Source of the DNA: Bog-473 sp963738135
Lineage (GTDB): Bacteria; Actinomycetota; Acidimicrobiia; Acidimicrobiales; RAAP-2
Assembly (NCBI GenBank): GCA_963738135.1
Contig: CAVTVK010000006.1
Coordinates: forward strand, 310,001 to 374,000
Direction: 5' to 3'
Length of the DNA stretch: 64,000 nt
The position numbers and the translations under genes were made by a program. Below, in pieces: positions 17,421 to 25,762 of this stretch. Within the stretch, counting starts at the first letter, position 1. Each line of letters begins with the position of its first letter. A model generated the notes under the pieces. The model was not told the origin of the DNA. It saw only the letters and a program-made list of their open reading frames with translations, and made no database searches.

Positions 17421-17698
17421 GCCTGACCCCCGACTTCGTAGAGATCGCTCGAAACGAGTTCAGGTCCCGGTCCTCCCGGCGGCGGCTTGAGCACATCTTG
17501 GGCGGATTCGGCGTTCTCGGCCGTATCGAACACAATCACGCCCATACCACTGCCTTTACCGTCGTGCAGCCACGTGCCGTTGCTGAATCCAGTCTGAGAC
17601 TTGGCCATTGGAATCACAACTTCCTCCAGCATGCGTTGACCATCCTCAGGCGCCGAGCCTTCGCGAAACTTCACCCGCATCACTACCGCGTGAGCCAT
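17417..17698 (-). CDS. small antibiotic-biosynthesis-monooxygenase-like protein
   Basis: The 93-residue product has the dimeric alpha/beta-barrel look of ABM proteins (MAHAVVMRVKFREGSAPEDG, then GFSNGTWLHDGKGSGMGV and VIVFDTAENAESAQDVL). Such proteins act as small heme-degrading or quinol monooxygenases, or as pathway helpers. The ATG at 17698 follows GGGAGG by seven bases. Its TAG stop overlaps the CTAG at the right edge of the IS481 element, so the insertion left the gene complete. A box lies 85 bases to its right. Confidence 0.7.
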   Translation of the reverse strand: MAHAVVMRVKFREGSAPEDGQRMLEEVVIPMAKSQTGFSNGTWLHDGKGSGMGVIVFDTAENAESAQDVLKPPPGGPGPELVSSDLYEVGGQA

Positions 17699-17782
17699 TT
17701 GATCCTCCCATTCGCATGCCACCTCAAGCGGCAGCCACAACACCCTAGAGGTTCTGAGAGAGGGCGCTCCGACGGAGCAGGG

Positions 17783-17798
17783 GTATCCCATAAGCCGG
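17783..17798 (+). repeat. cassette box
   Basis: GTATCCCATAAGCCGG lacks one base of the consensus. TCCC can pair with the following GGGA. Confidence 0.6.
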
Positions 17799-17806
17799 GA
17801 CCGTGG

Positions 17807-18169
17807 CTACTCAGGACCCTCGCTCGGGAGCAGGCTGAGCAATACCTCGCATTCGGAGCGGAGCCGAGCAGCCTCCTCCATCCGGCCCATGCCTCTGTAT
17901 TCCTCGGAGGATCGGTTTCGGTCTCTCAGCTCGGCTCGCACAATCTCGATGATCTGTCCGTCGTTCATTTCCCGTCGAGGGACGTCGCCGGCTCCGAGAC
18001 CCTGAACGCTGCCAGCGATGTGGCCGGAACCCACTGGCAGGTCTCGGTTATTCACACCGACCGATCCAGCATTGTCAATGGCCCCAAGTGCAGAGCGGAT
18101 GGCCGATGTAGCGATCACGTCTCGCGACTTCATAGCTTCCTTGAGGGCAGCTCGCAATCGCACTTCCAT
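17807..18169 (-). CDS. GatB/YqeY-domain protein
   Basis: The 120-residue protein matches the YqeY family. It has LRAALKEAMKSRDVIATSAI, SALGAIDNAG, a loop, REMNDGQIIEIVRAELRDR and YRGMGRMEEAARLRSECEVL, ending LLSLLPSEG. YqeY resembles the tRNA-binding tail of GatB. Its role is unsettled but is thought to involve tRNA or amidotransferase function. The ATG at 18169 with GGTGAG upstream was preferred over the ATG at 18196, which lies within the cassette box. Confidence 0.8.
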   Translation of the reverse strand: MEVRLRAALKEAMKSRDVIATSAIRSALGAIDNAGSVGVNNRDLPVGSGHIAGSVQGLGAGDVPRREMNDGQIIEIVRAELRDRNRSSEEYRGMGRMEEAARLRSECEVLLSLLPSEGPE

Positions 18170-18194
18170 GGGGCTCACCGATCCAGTGTGCCCC

Positions 18195-18211
18195 ATGCCC
18201 CCTATCGCCGG
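18195..18211 (+). repeat. cassette box with hairpin
   Basis: ATGCCCCCTATCGCCGG is an exact match. CCTA-CGCC pairs with GGCG-TTAGG just downstream. Confidence 0.7.
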
Positions 18212-18361
18212 AACGTTGGCGGCTTAGGTTGCAGCGCAGCCTGCGCGGTGACGGATAATCTCTGACCGTTCATCTAGAGCGACCTGAGGGACCTGGCCCT
18301 TTGACGGTCCGGCAGCCGGCTATTGCACGGTGCCACTGCCAGGATCGATGAGGAGATCAGC

Positions 18362-18949
18362 GTGGCTCAACAGGACCCTCTTACGCAGTATTTCGATGCG
18401 TCGGACTTCGATGCCGACGGCATAGCTGCCCTCCATGCCGACAGTTGGCGACGCCACTACCGAGGTGCCTACTTGGACTCCTACCTCGACGGGGACGTCG
18501 TCGCGGACCGCCAGGAGGTGTGGAGAAGGCGACTGGCCCAACCCAAGACGGGTCACTTCACGGTTGTTGTCCGTGACGGTGATGAGGTCCTCGGGTTCGT
18601 CCACACCGTCTTGGACGACGACCCACTCTGGGGATCACTTCTTGAGAACCTCCACGTCAGGAGTGATCTGAAGAGAAGCGGAATAGGTTCACGCCTGCTG
18701 TCAGAGACAGCCCAGAGATTCCTTCGACGTCGGCCCCAAGGGTCGCTTCATCTCTGGGTGCTCGATCAGAACACCGCCGCACAAGCCTTTTACGACGCAC
18801 GAGGCGGCAGGCGAGTCGAGACGCAACTACGGGGACCGTTTCCCGGTGGTGGTCGGGCGATAGGTCACCGCTACCACTGGGACGACCCAACTCGACTTCT
18901 GATGGGTCCTGAGTCGCGCAATCGCGGGCCTGCTGAGACTGCCCCCTAA
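18362..18949 (+). CDS. GNAT-family N-acetyltransferase
   Basis: The 195-residue protein carries the acetyl-CoA-binding loop of GNAT enzymes (LRSDLKRSGIGSRLLSETA matches the R/Q-x-x-G-x-G/A pattern), preceded by LGFVHTVLDDDP and LENLHVRSD and followed by LHLWVLDQNTAAQAFYDARG. It transfers an acetyl group to an unknown amine in the cytoplasm. The GTG at 18362 with GAGGAG eight bases upstream is the best start, though an ATG at 18323 is open. The stop codon TAA lies inside the next cassette box. Confidence 0.85.
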   Translation: MAQQDPLTQYFDASDFDADGIAALHADSWRRHYRGAYLDSYLDGDVVADRQEVWRRRLAQPKTGHFTVVVRDGDEVLGFVHTVLDDDPLWGSLLENLHVRSDLKRSGIGSRLLSETAQRFLRRRPQGSLHLWVLDQNTAAQAFYDARGGRRVETQLRGPFPGGGRAIGHRYHWDDPTRLLMGPESRNRGPAETAP

Positions 18950-18955
18950 CGCCGA
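18939..18955 (+). repeat. cassette box overlapping a stop codon
   Basis: CTGCCCCCTAACGCCGA contains the TAA stop of the acetyltransferase gene. Confidence 0.65.
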
Positions 18956-19025
18956 GAAGAGGATAATGCCAGTCAGGGTTGATCGGATCAGTTCCAGAAC
19001 GGGCTTGGTGGCATGATTTGTCGCG

Positions 19026-19961
19026 ATGAGCCTCGAACCACCCGAGCGAACCCGCGAGTACCGCAATCACCACCTCGACAGCACACGTTGGGACCAGTTC
19101 GCACCCCGCGATGACGACATCTTCGTTACGACCGCATACAAGGCTGGCACGACATGGACGCAGCGCATCCTGGCTGCTCTGATCCTTGGACCAAAACCCC
19201 TGCCTGCCAGATTGAGCGAAATATCCCCGTGGGTCGATGCTCGGTTCACGGGACCTCTTCAACCGATTCTCGATCGTCTAGATGCACAGCGTCATCGCCG
19301 GTTCATAAAGAGCCATCTGGCTGCTGACGGGCTTCGGTTCTTCCCGCAGGCCAAGTACATCGTCGTCGGCCGCGACACCCGGGACGTCTTCATGTCGTTG
19401 TTCAACCACTATTCGTCCTACACGGACATGATGTTCGAACAGTTCAACGACCCTGATCGGCCTGGGCCGGAATTTCCGCGTTGCCCGGCGACGCCGGGCG
19501 AGTTGTGGCCAGTGTGGGCAAAAGAAGGATGGTTCGGATGGGAATCTGATGGCTGGCCATTCTGGTCACATCACCACCATCTCTCGACCTGGTGGGCGAT
19601 ACGAGACCTTCCTAATGTGTTGTTCGTCCACTTTGGTGATCTCAAGGCCGACCCTGAAACCGAGATGCGTCGGATTGCTGAGTTCTGCGCCATCGATGTC
19701 AGCGAGGACTCCTGGCCTGCTCTGCTCGCGACGGTCGGACTCGACGCCATGCGCGACGAAGCACGCCACTTCGATGACCCCATGGCCATGGTCTGGAAGG
19801 GCGGCGCAGACAGCTTCTTCTACAAGGGCGACAGCGGTCGATGGCGCGGGGTGTTGTCGGCCGACGATCTTGCGCTCTATGAGACCTCCGCGTCGGCTCT
19901 CGATCCGGCGCTTCGACTGTGGCTCGAAGGCGGGCGCCATGCAGCCGGGATCAGAGTGTAA
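19026..19961 (+). CDS. PAPS-dependent sulfotransferase
   Basis: The 311-residue protein has the cytosolic sulfotransferase layout. The PAPS 5'-phosphosulfate loop is TAYKAGTTWTQRIL near residue 37, KSHLAADGLRFFPQAKYIVV and GRDTRDVFMSLFNHYS form the 3'-phosphate site, and KGDSGRWRGVLS lies near the C-terminus. It moves sulfate from PAPS to a hydroxyl or amine on a small molecule that cannot be identified. The gene is intact from ATG 19026. It is 76 bases after the previous box and has another 13 bases after its own stop. Confidence 0.85.
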   Translation: MSLEPPERTREYRNHHLDSTRWDQFAPRDDDIFVTTAYKAGTTWTQRILAALILGPKPLPARLSEISPWVDARFTGPLQPILDRLDAQRHRRFIKSHLAADGLRFFPQAKYIVVGRDTRDVFMSLFNHYSSYTDMMFEQFNDPDRPGPEFPRCPATPGELWPVWAKEGWFGWESDGWPFWSHHHHLSTWWAIRDLPNVLFVHFGDLKADPETEMRRIAEFCAIDVSEDSWPALLATVGLDAMRDEARHFDDPMAMVWKGGADSFFYKGDSGRWRGVLSADDLALYETSASALDPALRLWLEGGRHAAGIRV

Positions 19962-19974
19962 GGACGGTTCGCGG

Positions 19975-19991
19975 GTGCCCCCGACCGCCGG
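19975..19991 (+). repeat. cassette box
   Basis: GTGCCCCCGACCGCCGG. TGCCC can pair with GGGCG downstream. Confidence 0.65.
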
Positions 19992-20031
19992 ATAGTGGGC
20001 GCAGCTCTGCTACGGCACCTCGGCGACGCGA

Positions 20032-20592
20032 TCACGCGCCACGAGCGGCCCGGAGTGAGCGATGGATGTCCAGGAGGTGGTGTGTCTCTTCGTGGACGAC
20101 TTTGCGGACGACTGCGATGGCGGTCATTTCCTCGTCGCCCAAAACGATCACCCGACCCCACTGGTCGGCGTCGATGGTGGTGACTTTCCGGGCCATGCGG
20201 CTCGCGTTAGCGACCAGCTCCTCTGCGGTGGTGGTGGGATCAAGGGCGTTATAGCCCCCCGCCGCGGCCGCTTCGTCGGCGATCGACGGATCCGGACGAG
20301 GGAGGACTGGCCGGTCCTCGGCGAGCAACATGTGGAGAGCCCCACTCCAAAGAGCGATCACGTCCCGAACATGGGCAGTGTATTCAAGAGCCGACCAAGA
20401 ATGGGCGCTCGGTCGTCGGCGAAGCACGTCCTCAGGATCAGCGGGAAGGAGGTGGGTAAGCGCAGCCCGGTACTCGGGCCCGAGATCGCTTAGTGCAACC
20501 TCAGCATTCTCAGCGGTGACGTTTGCCGCCAGCCAACCGCATTCCTCGCAGCGCTCGGGCGGGTTGATTGGACGAGGCAGAGCGTCGGGCAT
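20032..20592 (-). CDS. DinB-family (DinB_2) putative metal-dependent protein
   Basis: The 186-residue four-helix protein has the three-histidine pattern of the DinB/YfiT superfamily: HSWSALEYTAHVRDVIALW early and VVHEETHHLLDIHRSL late. Family members include mycothiol or bacillithiol S-transferases and maleylpyruvate isomerases, which would use a thiol cofactor found in actinobacteria. A CxxC (ERCEECGWL) near the N-terminus is an extra feature. It is intact from ATG 20592, with a box 64 bases to the right. It is unrelated to DNA polymerase IV (dinB) despite the name. Confidence 0.8.
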   Translation of the reverse strand: MPDALPRPINPPERCEECGWLAANVTAENAEVALSDLGPEYRAALTHLLPADPEDVLRRRPSAHSWSALEYTAHVRDVIALWSGALHMLLAEDRPVLPRPDPSIADEAAAAGGYNALDPTTTAEELVANASRMARKVTTIDADQWGRVIVLGDEEMTAIAVVRKVVHEETHHLLDIHRSLRAARGA

Positions 20593-20655
20593 GGCGGTCG
20601 ATATTCTGCCTCTTGGGTGGGGAGCCCATCGCCGAGATTACTTCGGTCATCTGAC

Positions 20656-20672
20656 ATGTCCCCTGTCGCCGG
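20656..20672 (+). repeat. cassette box
   Basis: ATGTCCCCTGTCGCCGG with the possible TCCC...GGGA pairing. Confidence 0.65.
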
Positions 20673-20823
20673 GAATGAGCACGGCTAAGACCACGATTCG
20701 GATGTCGTGGGTAGCGCATTGACGTCCGAGGGCTATCGGTGGCACTACTCACAAGGATGTGGAAATCTCGACTGGGTATCCCGACGGGTCAAAAGGCTCG
20801 CCTGCCCCAGAAGAGGAGGCATC

Positions 20824-21114
20824 ATGATCGGCGTCAGCGTTGTATTCGACTACGACGGCAACTTCGATCGTTCCCGGGTAGTGGAGGTGGCCAAGAACGC
20901 GCGGAAGATGTTCGAGGGCCTCTCGGGCCTTCGCTTCAAGGCCTTCACCCTGGACGAGAAGCAGCAGAGGGCGATGAACTTCTACGTGTGGGACTCCCAA
21001 GAGGCGGCGGAAGCCTTCTTCACCGACGAGCTTCGAGAGAGAGTGACTGGGTTGTACGGGGTAGCACCTACCGTGAGTTTTTTGGAGATTGCCGAACTCG
21101 TTGACAACTCATAG
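20824..21114 (+). CDS. small YdhR/ABM-like monooxygenase
   Basis: The 96-residue protein looks like a dimeric alpha/beta-barrel YdhR-type protein. SVVFDYDGNFDRSRVVEVAK starts it, GLSGLRFKAFTLDE and NFYVWDSQEAAEAFF follow, and the end is TVSFLEIAELVDNS. The ATG at 20824 has a strong AGAGGAGG ribosome binding site eight bases upstream, so the longer open frame from 20707 is rejected. Function is probably a small monooxygenase or stress-linked barrel protein. A box lies 35 bases after the stop. Confidence 0.7.
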   Translation: MIGVSVVFDYDGNFDRSRVVEVAKNARKMFEGLSGLRFKAFTLDEKQQRAMNFYVWDSQEAAEAFFTDELRERVTGLYGVAPTVSFLEIAELVDNS

Positions 21115-21148
21115 TCACGGAAGTGCCGACATCGACTGTGGCCCGAGA

Positions 21149-21165
21149 CTGCCCCCGTTCGCCGG
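21149..21165 (+). repeat. cassette box with hairpin
   Basis: CTGCCCCCGTTCGCCGG. TGCCCCCG pairs with CGGG-A-GGCA immediately downstream with one bulge. Confidence 0.7.
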
Positions 21166-21237
21166 GCGGGAGGCACCTCGGTTCGCAGCTAAGCAACCGC
21201 AGCCGATCTCTATCCCATGTCCTCGGCGTTGGCGTCT

Positions 21238-22371
21238 TCAGATCCGTCGGAGCATGTCATCGACGATGAGTGTGGCTGCCGCGGGACAGCCCTTGGTAAA
21301 GCCGAAGAAGGGACCGAAATCACGCGTGGAGGCGAACCCGGTCAAGTAAAGGCCAGCGATCGACGATTGGAAGGCTTCATCGAGAACGGGGAACCCGTCG
21401 ATCACCTCGAGACTGCCCGCGAACCCATTGAGGTATGGGACACGAGAAAGGTCGGCCTTGTACCCCGTGGCGAAGACGAGACGATCGAACGTCAGGCGAT
21501 CTCCAGTTGAGAACGCCACCGAGACTGTGCCACTTTCCTCCGCTGCTGTCTCGACGACATGTGTGCCCGGCCAGCTCCGGATGCGCTGGTCGGCGAGACG
21601 CGGCGTGAGCCACCACTCGAGACTAAGGCGGCCGACTTCCCAGAACTTCTGAGCGATTTTCTGTTGCTCGATGGCCGACAATGAACGCCACCATCCGCGA
21701 CGACTGATCGTCGCGTCCATGTACGGGTCAATGAAATTCCAACTCACTCGCTCGAAGCGGGGCATGGCGTGGCGGTGGACGACATCCACGCGCTCGGCAC
21801 CGTGTTCGCCCAGAAGTGCGGCCCATTCGTAAGCGCTTTGTCGGCCTCCAATAATTAGGACCCGCGCTCCGGCAAGCTCGTCAAAGCGAACGAGATCACA
21901 AGTGTGTGCACCGACGCCTTCTGGGAGCAGGGTCGCCCAGTCGGGGGTCTGGCGGAAGTATGCAGCTCCCGGAGTAGCGACGACGACCTCGGCCGAGATC
22001 TGGGTCCCGTCGTCGAGCGAGGCCACGAATGCGTCGTCGTTGCGCTCGAGGCGTGAGACGAGCCGATCGCGGACGGCCACGCGTTTTTGGGCCTGGAACC
22101 AGGCGGCGTACTCGAGGAAGACAGCGATGGGAACAGGATTGATCTGGTCACAGGAAAGTCCGCGTTCCTCGATGAATGCCTCAAAAGTGTCGGTGCCCGA
22201 CGCATCGAGGTGCCAGTCGGTCCCTGAGCGCAATAACATCTTGTCGGGCATGTGGTCGGTCCAGAAGCCCATCGGACGCCCCACGACCGCCGTGTCGATT
22301 CCCCGTTCGATGGCGCGCGCCGCCACGGCCAATCCATAGGGTCCGGCTCCGACGACCAGCAGCGCTACCAC
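21238..22371 (-). CDS. FAD/NAD(P)-dependent oxidoreductase (flavin monooxygenase-like)
   Basis: The 377-residue protein opens with an FAD-binding Rossmann motif (LLVVGAGPYGLAVAARAIER), has the middle NAD(P) motif LIIGGRQSAYEWAALLGE, and the C-terminal ATGYKADLSRVPYL and GLYLTGFAS blocks typical of lysine/ornithine N-hydroxylase and flavin monooxygenase relatives. It would oxygenate or oxidise a small substrate with NADPH. It is intact from ATG 22371. It is the largest single-gene unit in the array and ends in the box at 22481. Confidence 0.85.
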   Translation of the reverse strand: MVALLVVGAGPYGLAVAARAIERGIDTAVVGRPMGFWTDHMPDKMLLRSGTDWHLDASGTDTFEAFIEERGLSCDQINPVPIAVFLEYAAWFQAQKRVAVRDRLVSRLERNDDAFVASLDDGTQISAEVVVATPGAAYFRQTPDWATLLPEGVGAHTCDLVRFDELAGARVLIIGGRQSAYEWAALLGEHGAERVDVVHRHAMPRFERVSWNFIDPYMDATISRRGWWRSLSAIEQQKIAQKFWEVGRLSLEWWLTPRLADQRIRSWPGTHVVETAAEESGTVSVAFSTGDRLTFDRLVFATGYKADLSRVPYLNGFAGSLEVIDGFPVLDEAFQSSIAGLYLTGFASTRDFGPFFGFTKGCPAAATLIVDDMLRRI

Positions 22372-22480
22372 CCGGATCGACCTCCTCTGCGATCAACACG
22401 ACCCCACTCCACCCTACGAGTCGAAGGTGGCGTACTTGTTCTCGTCGGCACCCTCATCTCCACCGGAGCACGCTGAGCGG

Positions 22481-22497
22481 GTATCCCAGTACGCCGG
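22481..22497 (+). repeat. cassette box
   Basis: GTATCCCAGTACGCCGG fits at every conserved position. Confidence 0.65.
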
Positions 22498-22543
22498 ATT
22501 TGAGGCTAGGCAGGATCGTTCGGACCGGGCTTGAATGTGCCAG

Positions 22544-23050
22544 ATGCGGTCGTGGATCCCATGGTCCTTGCTGGTGGTGCTCACGGCCCTCGCTGCGGCG
22601 AGCGCCGTCCTTGGGGTCACGGCGAATCGTGGCGAATCAACCCACCTGGACCTGGTTAGCCGCTTCTACACTCCGGGCGGAACCCTGAAGACCCTCCCGA
22701 CCGATGCACCGACAACCCTCCCACCGGAGGCCGGTTACCGGGGTATCGAGAACTTCTGCGCCATCGCTCCTCTGACTGGAACCAACCACTACGACGGAAC
22801 GAGAGGCGGGCTGACAGGTCAATTGACGGTAAGCGTTGCCAGTCTGCCTCCCAATGACGCTGTGAACGTCAACTGGTCGAACGATCACGTTCGAGTGCCC
22901 GTGATTGCTTCGTTCGAGACCGACTCCCAGGGGATCGGGATTCCGTCGTCCGTCGATGTCGGGCGCCTCGGAGAGGTCCGAGGCGTGGAGATCGTTCTCA
23001 CGGCTGCAAGTGTTCCCAACCCGGTCTTGGGTCCCTTAGAACCCTGCTGA
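22544..23050 (+). CDS. membrane-anchored or secreted hypothetical protein
   Basis: The roughly 168-residue product has one N-terminal hydrophobic segment (IPWSLLVVLTALAAASAVLG), then an extracytoplasmic part rich in Thr, Pro and Gly with LTGQLTVSVASLPPNDAVNV and RVPVIASFETDSQG, which suggest beta strands. Two cysteines (NFCAIAPL and the terminal EPC) could pair. The ATG at 22544 is preferred to the GTG at 22535. No family is recognised. A degenerate box lies about 50 bases after the stop. Confidence 0.5.
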   Translation: MRSWIPWSLLVVLTALAAASAVLGVTANRGESTHLDLVSRFYTPGGTLKTLPTDAPTTLPPEAGYRGIENFCAIAPLTGTNHYDGTRGGLTGQLTVSVASLPPNDAVNVNWSNDHVRVPVIASFETDSQGIGIPSSVDVGRLGEVRGVEIVLTAASVPNPVLGPLEPC

Positions 23051-23101
23051 CTAGGACGAGCGTGATCCGCTCGCTGGGGCCTGACTCGGAAGGACGGGTG
23101 G

Positions 23102-23118
23102 GTGCACCCGTACGTCGG
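23102..23118 (+). repeat. cassette box (degenerate)
   Basis: GTGCACCCGTACGTCGG differs from the consensus at two conserved bases. It follows the gene at 22544-23050. Confidence 0.45.
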
Positions 23119-23195
23119 ACTTGATGGTGGGGAGTCGGGGATTACATAGGGTGCGAAGCATCGAGGCATATGCCAATCTGCTCTCCGACTCCATC

Positions 23196-23248
23196 GGGGG
23201 GTGAGGTGGCCGGCCCACCCTCTCCCGCCTTGGGGGTTGGGCCGCGGG
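23196..23248. repeat. hairpin repeat family B, copy 2
   Basis: GGTGAGGTGGCCGGCCCACC, a short spacer and TTGGGGGTTGGGCCGCGGG follow in order, nearly identical to copy 1 at 8726. Confidence 0.65.
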
Positions 23249-23364
23249 ACGGATGCCTGCCCGGATTCTCGTTGTGGGAATGTTGTGCAAAAGCGGGAGG
23301 ATCGGCCCAGTTCCATTCGCTGGCAGACGGGGCACTTTCAAGGCGCCACCGTCCGAGGGGATCA

Positions 23365-23417
23365 GGCGGGGCGGTGGCCGGCACCAACCCTCCCGACTGG
23401 GGGTTGGGCCGCGAGCG
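23365..23417. repeat. hairpin repeat family B, copy 3
   Basis: GGCGGTGGCCGGCACCAACC, then TGGGGGTTGGGCCGCGAGC. CCAACCC pairs with GGGTTGG. Confidence 0.65.
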
Positions 23418-23452
23418 GGCACGAGGCTCGCCTGGGTTGTGCGGGATTAGTC

Positions 23453-23474
23453 AAATACCTGATGGGTATTTGAG
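23453..23474. repeat. AT-rich perfect hairpin
   Basis: TCAAATACC, the loop TGAT and GGGTATTTGA form a stem of at least nine pairs. It stands out by its AT content within high-GC surroundings. Confidence 0.5.
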
Positions 23475-23502
23475 AGCCAGCGGTTATCACTCGCCCCGCT
23501 AC

Positions 23503-23537
23503 GCAACAGCCCCTGGCTTTCGGCTAGGGGCTGTTGC
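23503..23537. terminator. strong 12-bp hairpin
   Basis: GCAACAGCCCCT and AGGGGCTGTTGC flank an 11-base loop (GGCTTTCGGCT). It looks like a factor-independent terminator without a long T run. Confidence 0.6.
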
Positions 23538-23674
23538 GCGGCAGTCGCCGAAGCCCAACCTCAGGCACCACCGGTGTTGCACGATCGACCCCAGAGGGCC
23601 AGACTCACTTCAGCCCGACTCACCATTCCGCCAAGTGGTGCGCGGTCGGGATGCCTTACGGGGGTGAAGGATAA

Positions 23675-23709
23675 GCCCCCAACCTTGGGTCGCCTCCCAG
23701 GGTTGGGGC
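23675..23709. repeat. hairpin repeat family B-like, copy 4
   Basis: GCCCCCAACCTTGGG, TCGCCT, CCCAGGGTTGGGGC: the same CCAACC/GGTTGG core in a longer stem. Confidence 0.5.
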
Positions 23710-23750
23710 GCGCCACGCCGCCGCCACGACCTCCGTCTACCCTCGAGCCC

Positions 23751-23990
23751 ATGGCTCCGATGCCCGAGCCCGGCGACCCCTGCCCTGGCTTCATCGTCGA
23801 CCCGAACCGGTGCTGGCAGATGGTCTACGACCACAACCTTCAGGCGAACCACTGCGCCGAGGCGCCGGCGTGGACCGGGCGGTGGTTCTCGCCACGCGGT
23901 GACAAGTGGTGGCCCGTATGGGCCTGCCCTGACCACCTGGACGGGCTGACGGGGCTCCGGGAGTTCGGACGGCGGAGGGCCAACTCATAG
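23751..23990 (+). CDS. small Cys/Trp-rich hypothetical protein
   Basis: The 79-residue product from ATG 23751 has an even spread of cysteines, histidines and tryptophans: GDPCPGFIVDPNRCWQMVYD, then NHCAEAPAWTGRWFSP and WWPVWACPDHLDGL. The C/H spacing suggests a small metal-binding fold, similar in style to short actinobacterial proteins of unknown function. The upstream part of the open frame is repeat sequence and was excluded. It shares its interval with the next gene, with no box between them. Confidence 0.5.
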   Translation: MAPMPEPGDPCPGFIVDPNRCWQMVYDHNLQANHCAEAPAWTGRWFSPRGDKWWPVWACPDHLDGLTGLREFGRRRANS

Positions 23991-24172
23991 TCGCCTGGCC
24001 CGTCGCCTTCGCCGATCTCTCCAAGCGTTTGACCTGTTCAGTCATTTATTTCAATCGCCCATGCATGGACCAGTGGTGTCTGAAAGCATGGATCGCGGAG
24101 TAACCAAGGCGGTCTCCACCCAGGGCGTAACGAGTGGGGGTGCACCCAGGGACAACAACCAGGGGGTAACCC

Positions 24173-25655
24173 ATGAGAACGACCTCGCTTCTACGGATGG
24201 CGATGGGGACAGGAGCTGTACTTCTGGGCCTCACAATCGCCCCGGCCGTGGCGGCCCACGCCGCACCACCGGCGTCCGTGCCTTGTGCGAGTGGCGCTAC
24301 TGGTTTGATCGCCGCCGTCAATGCGGCCAATGCGGGTGGAGGCACGATCAATCTTGCCGCGGGATGCACCTACGCCCTCACGGTCCCCAACAACGGCGAA
24401 AATGGCCTGCCTGTGGTCGTGGCCAACGTTGCTGTGAACGGAAACGGCGCCACGATTAGTGGGTCGGGCGCAGTCAGGATCTTCGAGGTGGACGGTCCAG
24501 GCGGAAACCTCTCACTTCAGGAACGTAACCCTGACCGGCGGATCCGCCGCGGACTTCGGCGGGGCCATTGCCAACCTCGGCGGCACAGTCACCTTGAATC
24601 ACAGCCAGGTGAGCGGCAACACAGCCGTGCAGGCCGGCGGTGGCATCGCCAGCGCCACGATGGACCCCTCGAGCGTGGCGAAGCTGACGCTGAACAACAG
24701 TTCGGTGACCAACAACAGCCAAACCCTCCCGCCCCTCCCCCCACCGGCTAACGGCGGCCTTGGCGGCGGTGGGATCGTGAACATCCTCGGGACTGCGACC
24801 CTCAACAGCAGCACGGTGAACAACAACACTGCGCAGGGCTTCGTCGGAGGCGGCATCGCCAATGGTGACTACTTCACCTTCTCGGGCACCTCCAGCTTCT
24901 TGACCTTGAACAACAGCCAGGTGGACGGCAACACGGCGCCCAACGCTGGTGGGGGTGGCGTCCAAAACCTTTTGGGCTCGGTCACCCTTAACAGCAGCCA
25001 GGTGGACGGCAACACCTCCTTGAACGGAGGTGGTATCTCGAGCGGCAACGGCAACGGAGGCATCCCACCGGGTACTCCCCAACTCGTTCTGAATAAGAGC
25101 GAAGTGAACGGCAATACCGCGACCGCTCCCGCCCCGTCAGGCCCTGGAAGTGGTCCGCCCATAGCCGCGGGTGGCATCGCGAACGGGGGCAACGCCGTCA
25201 TCAACAACAGCAGCATCGACAACAACACGGCCAGCCACACGAGCGGTGCGGGCATCGTGAACCACGGGTCGATGACCCTCAATAAGTCTGAAGTGAACGG
25301 CAACACTGCCGCGGGGAGTGGTTTGTTTGCTTCGGGAGGGGGAATCATCAACACCCAAGGCCCTCCCGGCGCGGCGAATAGCGCAATCCTCACGATCAAC
25401 AACAGCCAGGTGAACAACAACCGCGGAGGTGGCGACGGTGGCGGCATCGCGAACGGCATCCCTCTGGGTGGCCCGATGCCCTTGATTGGCGGTCCAGTCA
25501 CCCTGAATCACAGCCAGGTGAGCGGCAACACTGCAGCTCACGGCGGTGGCATATTCAACTCAGGCGGAACGGTAACGCTGGCATCGACTTCGGTCACCGG
25601 GAACAACCCGGATAACTGCGACCCAACGGGGACGATCCCTGGTTGCACCGGCTGA
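24173..25655 (+). CDS. secreted right-handed beta-helix repeat protein, one frameshift
   Basis: An export signal (MGTGAVLLGLTIAPAVAAHA) is followed by a CASGATGLIAAVNAANAGGG start typical of CSLREC/Pmp-like beta-helix proteins and about ten irregular repeats built on LNNSQVDGNTAPNAGGGGV and LNKSEVNGNTA. One base shift at about 24505-24520 joins the N-terminal frame to the repeats. The total is about 493 residues. Asn-ladder repeats of this kind build extracellular beta-helices for adhesion or polysaccharide contact. The stop is 110 bases before a cassette box. Confidence 0.8.
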
Positions 25656-25762
25656 GTTCGGCGCGGCCGAGCTTGACACGGCTCTGACGAACGGGGCGGC
25701 GTCCATTGAGAAGATGGGCGCCGCTTCGTCGTGGCGTGTCAACACAACGGAGACTCGGCGAT

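Larger units (their letters stand above)
23051..23750. other. 700-base non-coding stretch packed with repeats
   Basis: No convincing gene is present. It contains one degenerate cassette box, three family-B hairpin repeats and two other hairpins, listed separately. Apparent open frames across it are translations of these repeats. Confidence 0.65.

Noticed and set aside
24600..25560. Possible CRISPR-like repeats
   Set aside because: The repeats are codon-scale, irregular in length and translate into a beta-helix protein, so they are coding repeats.
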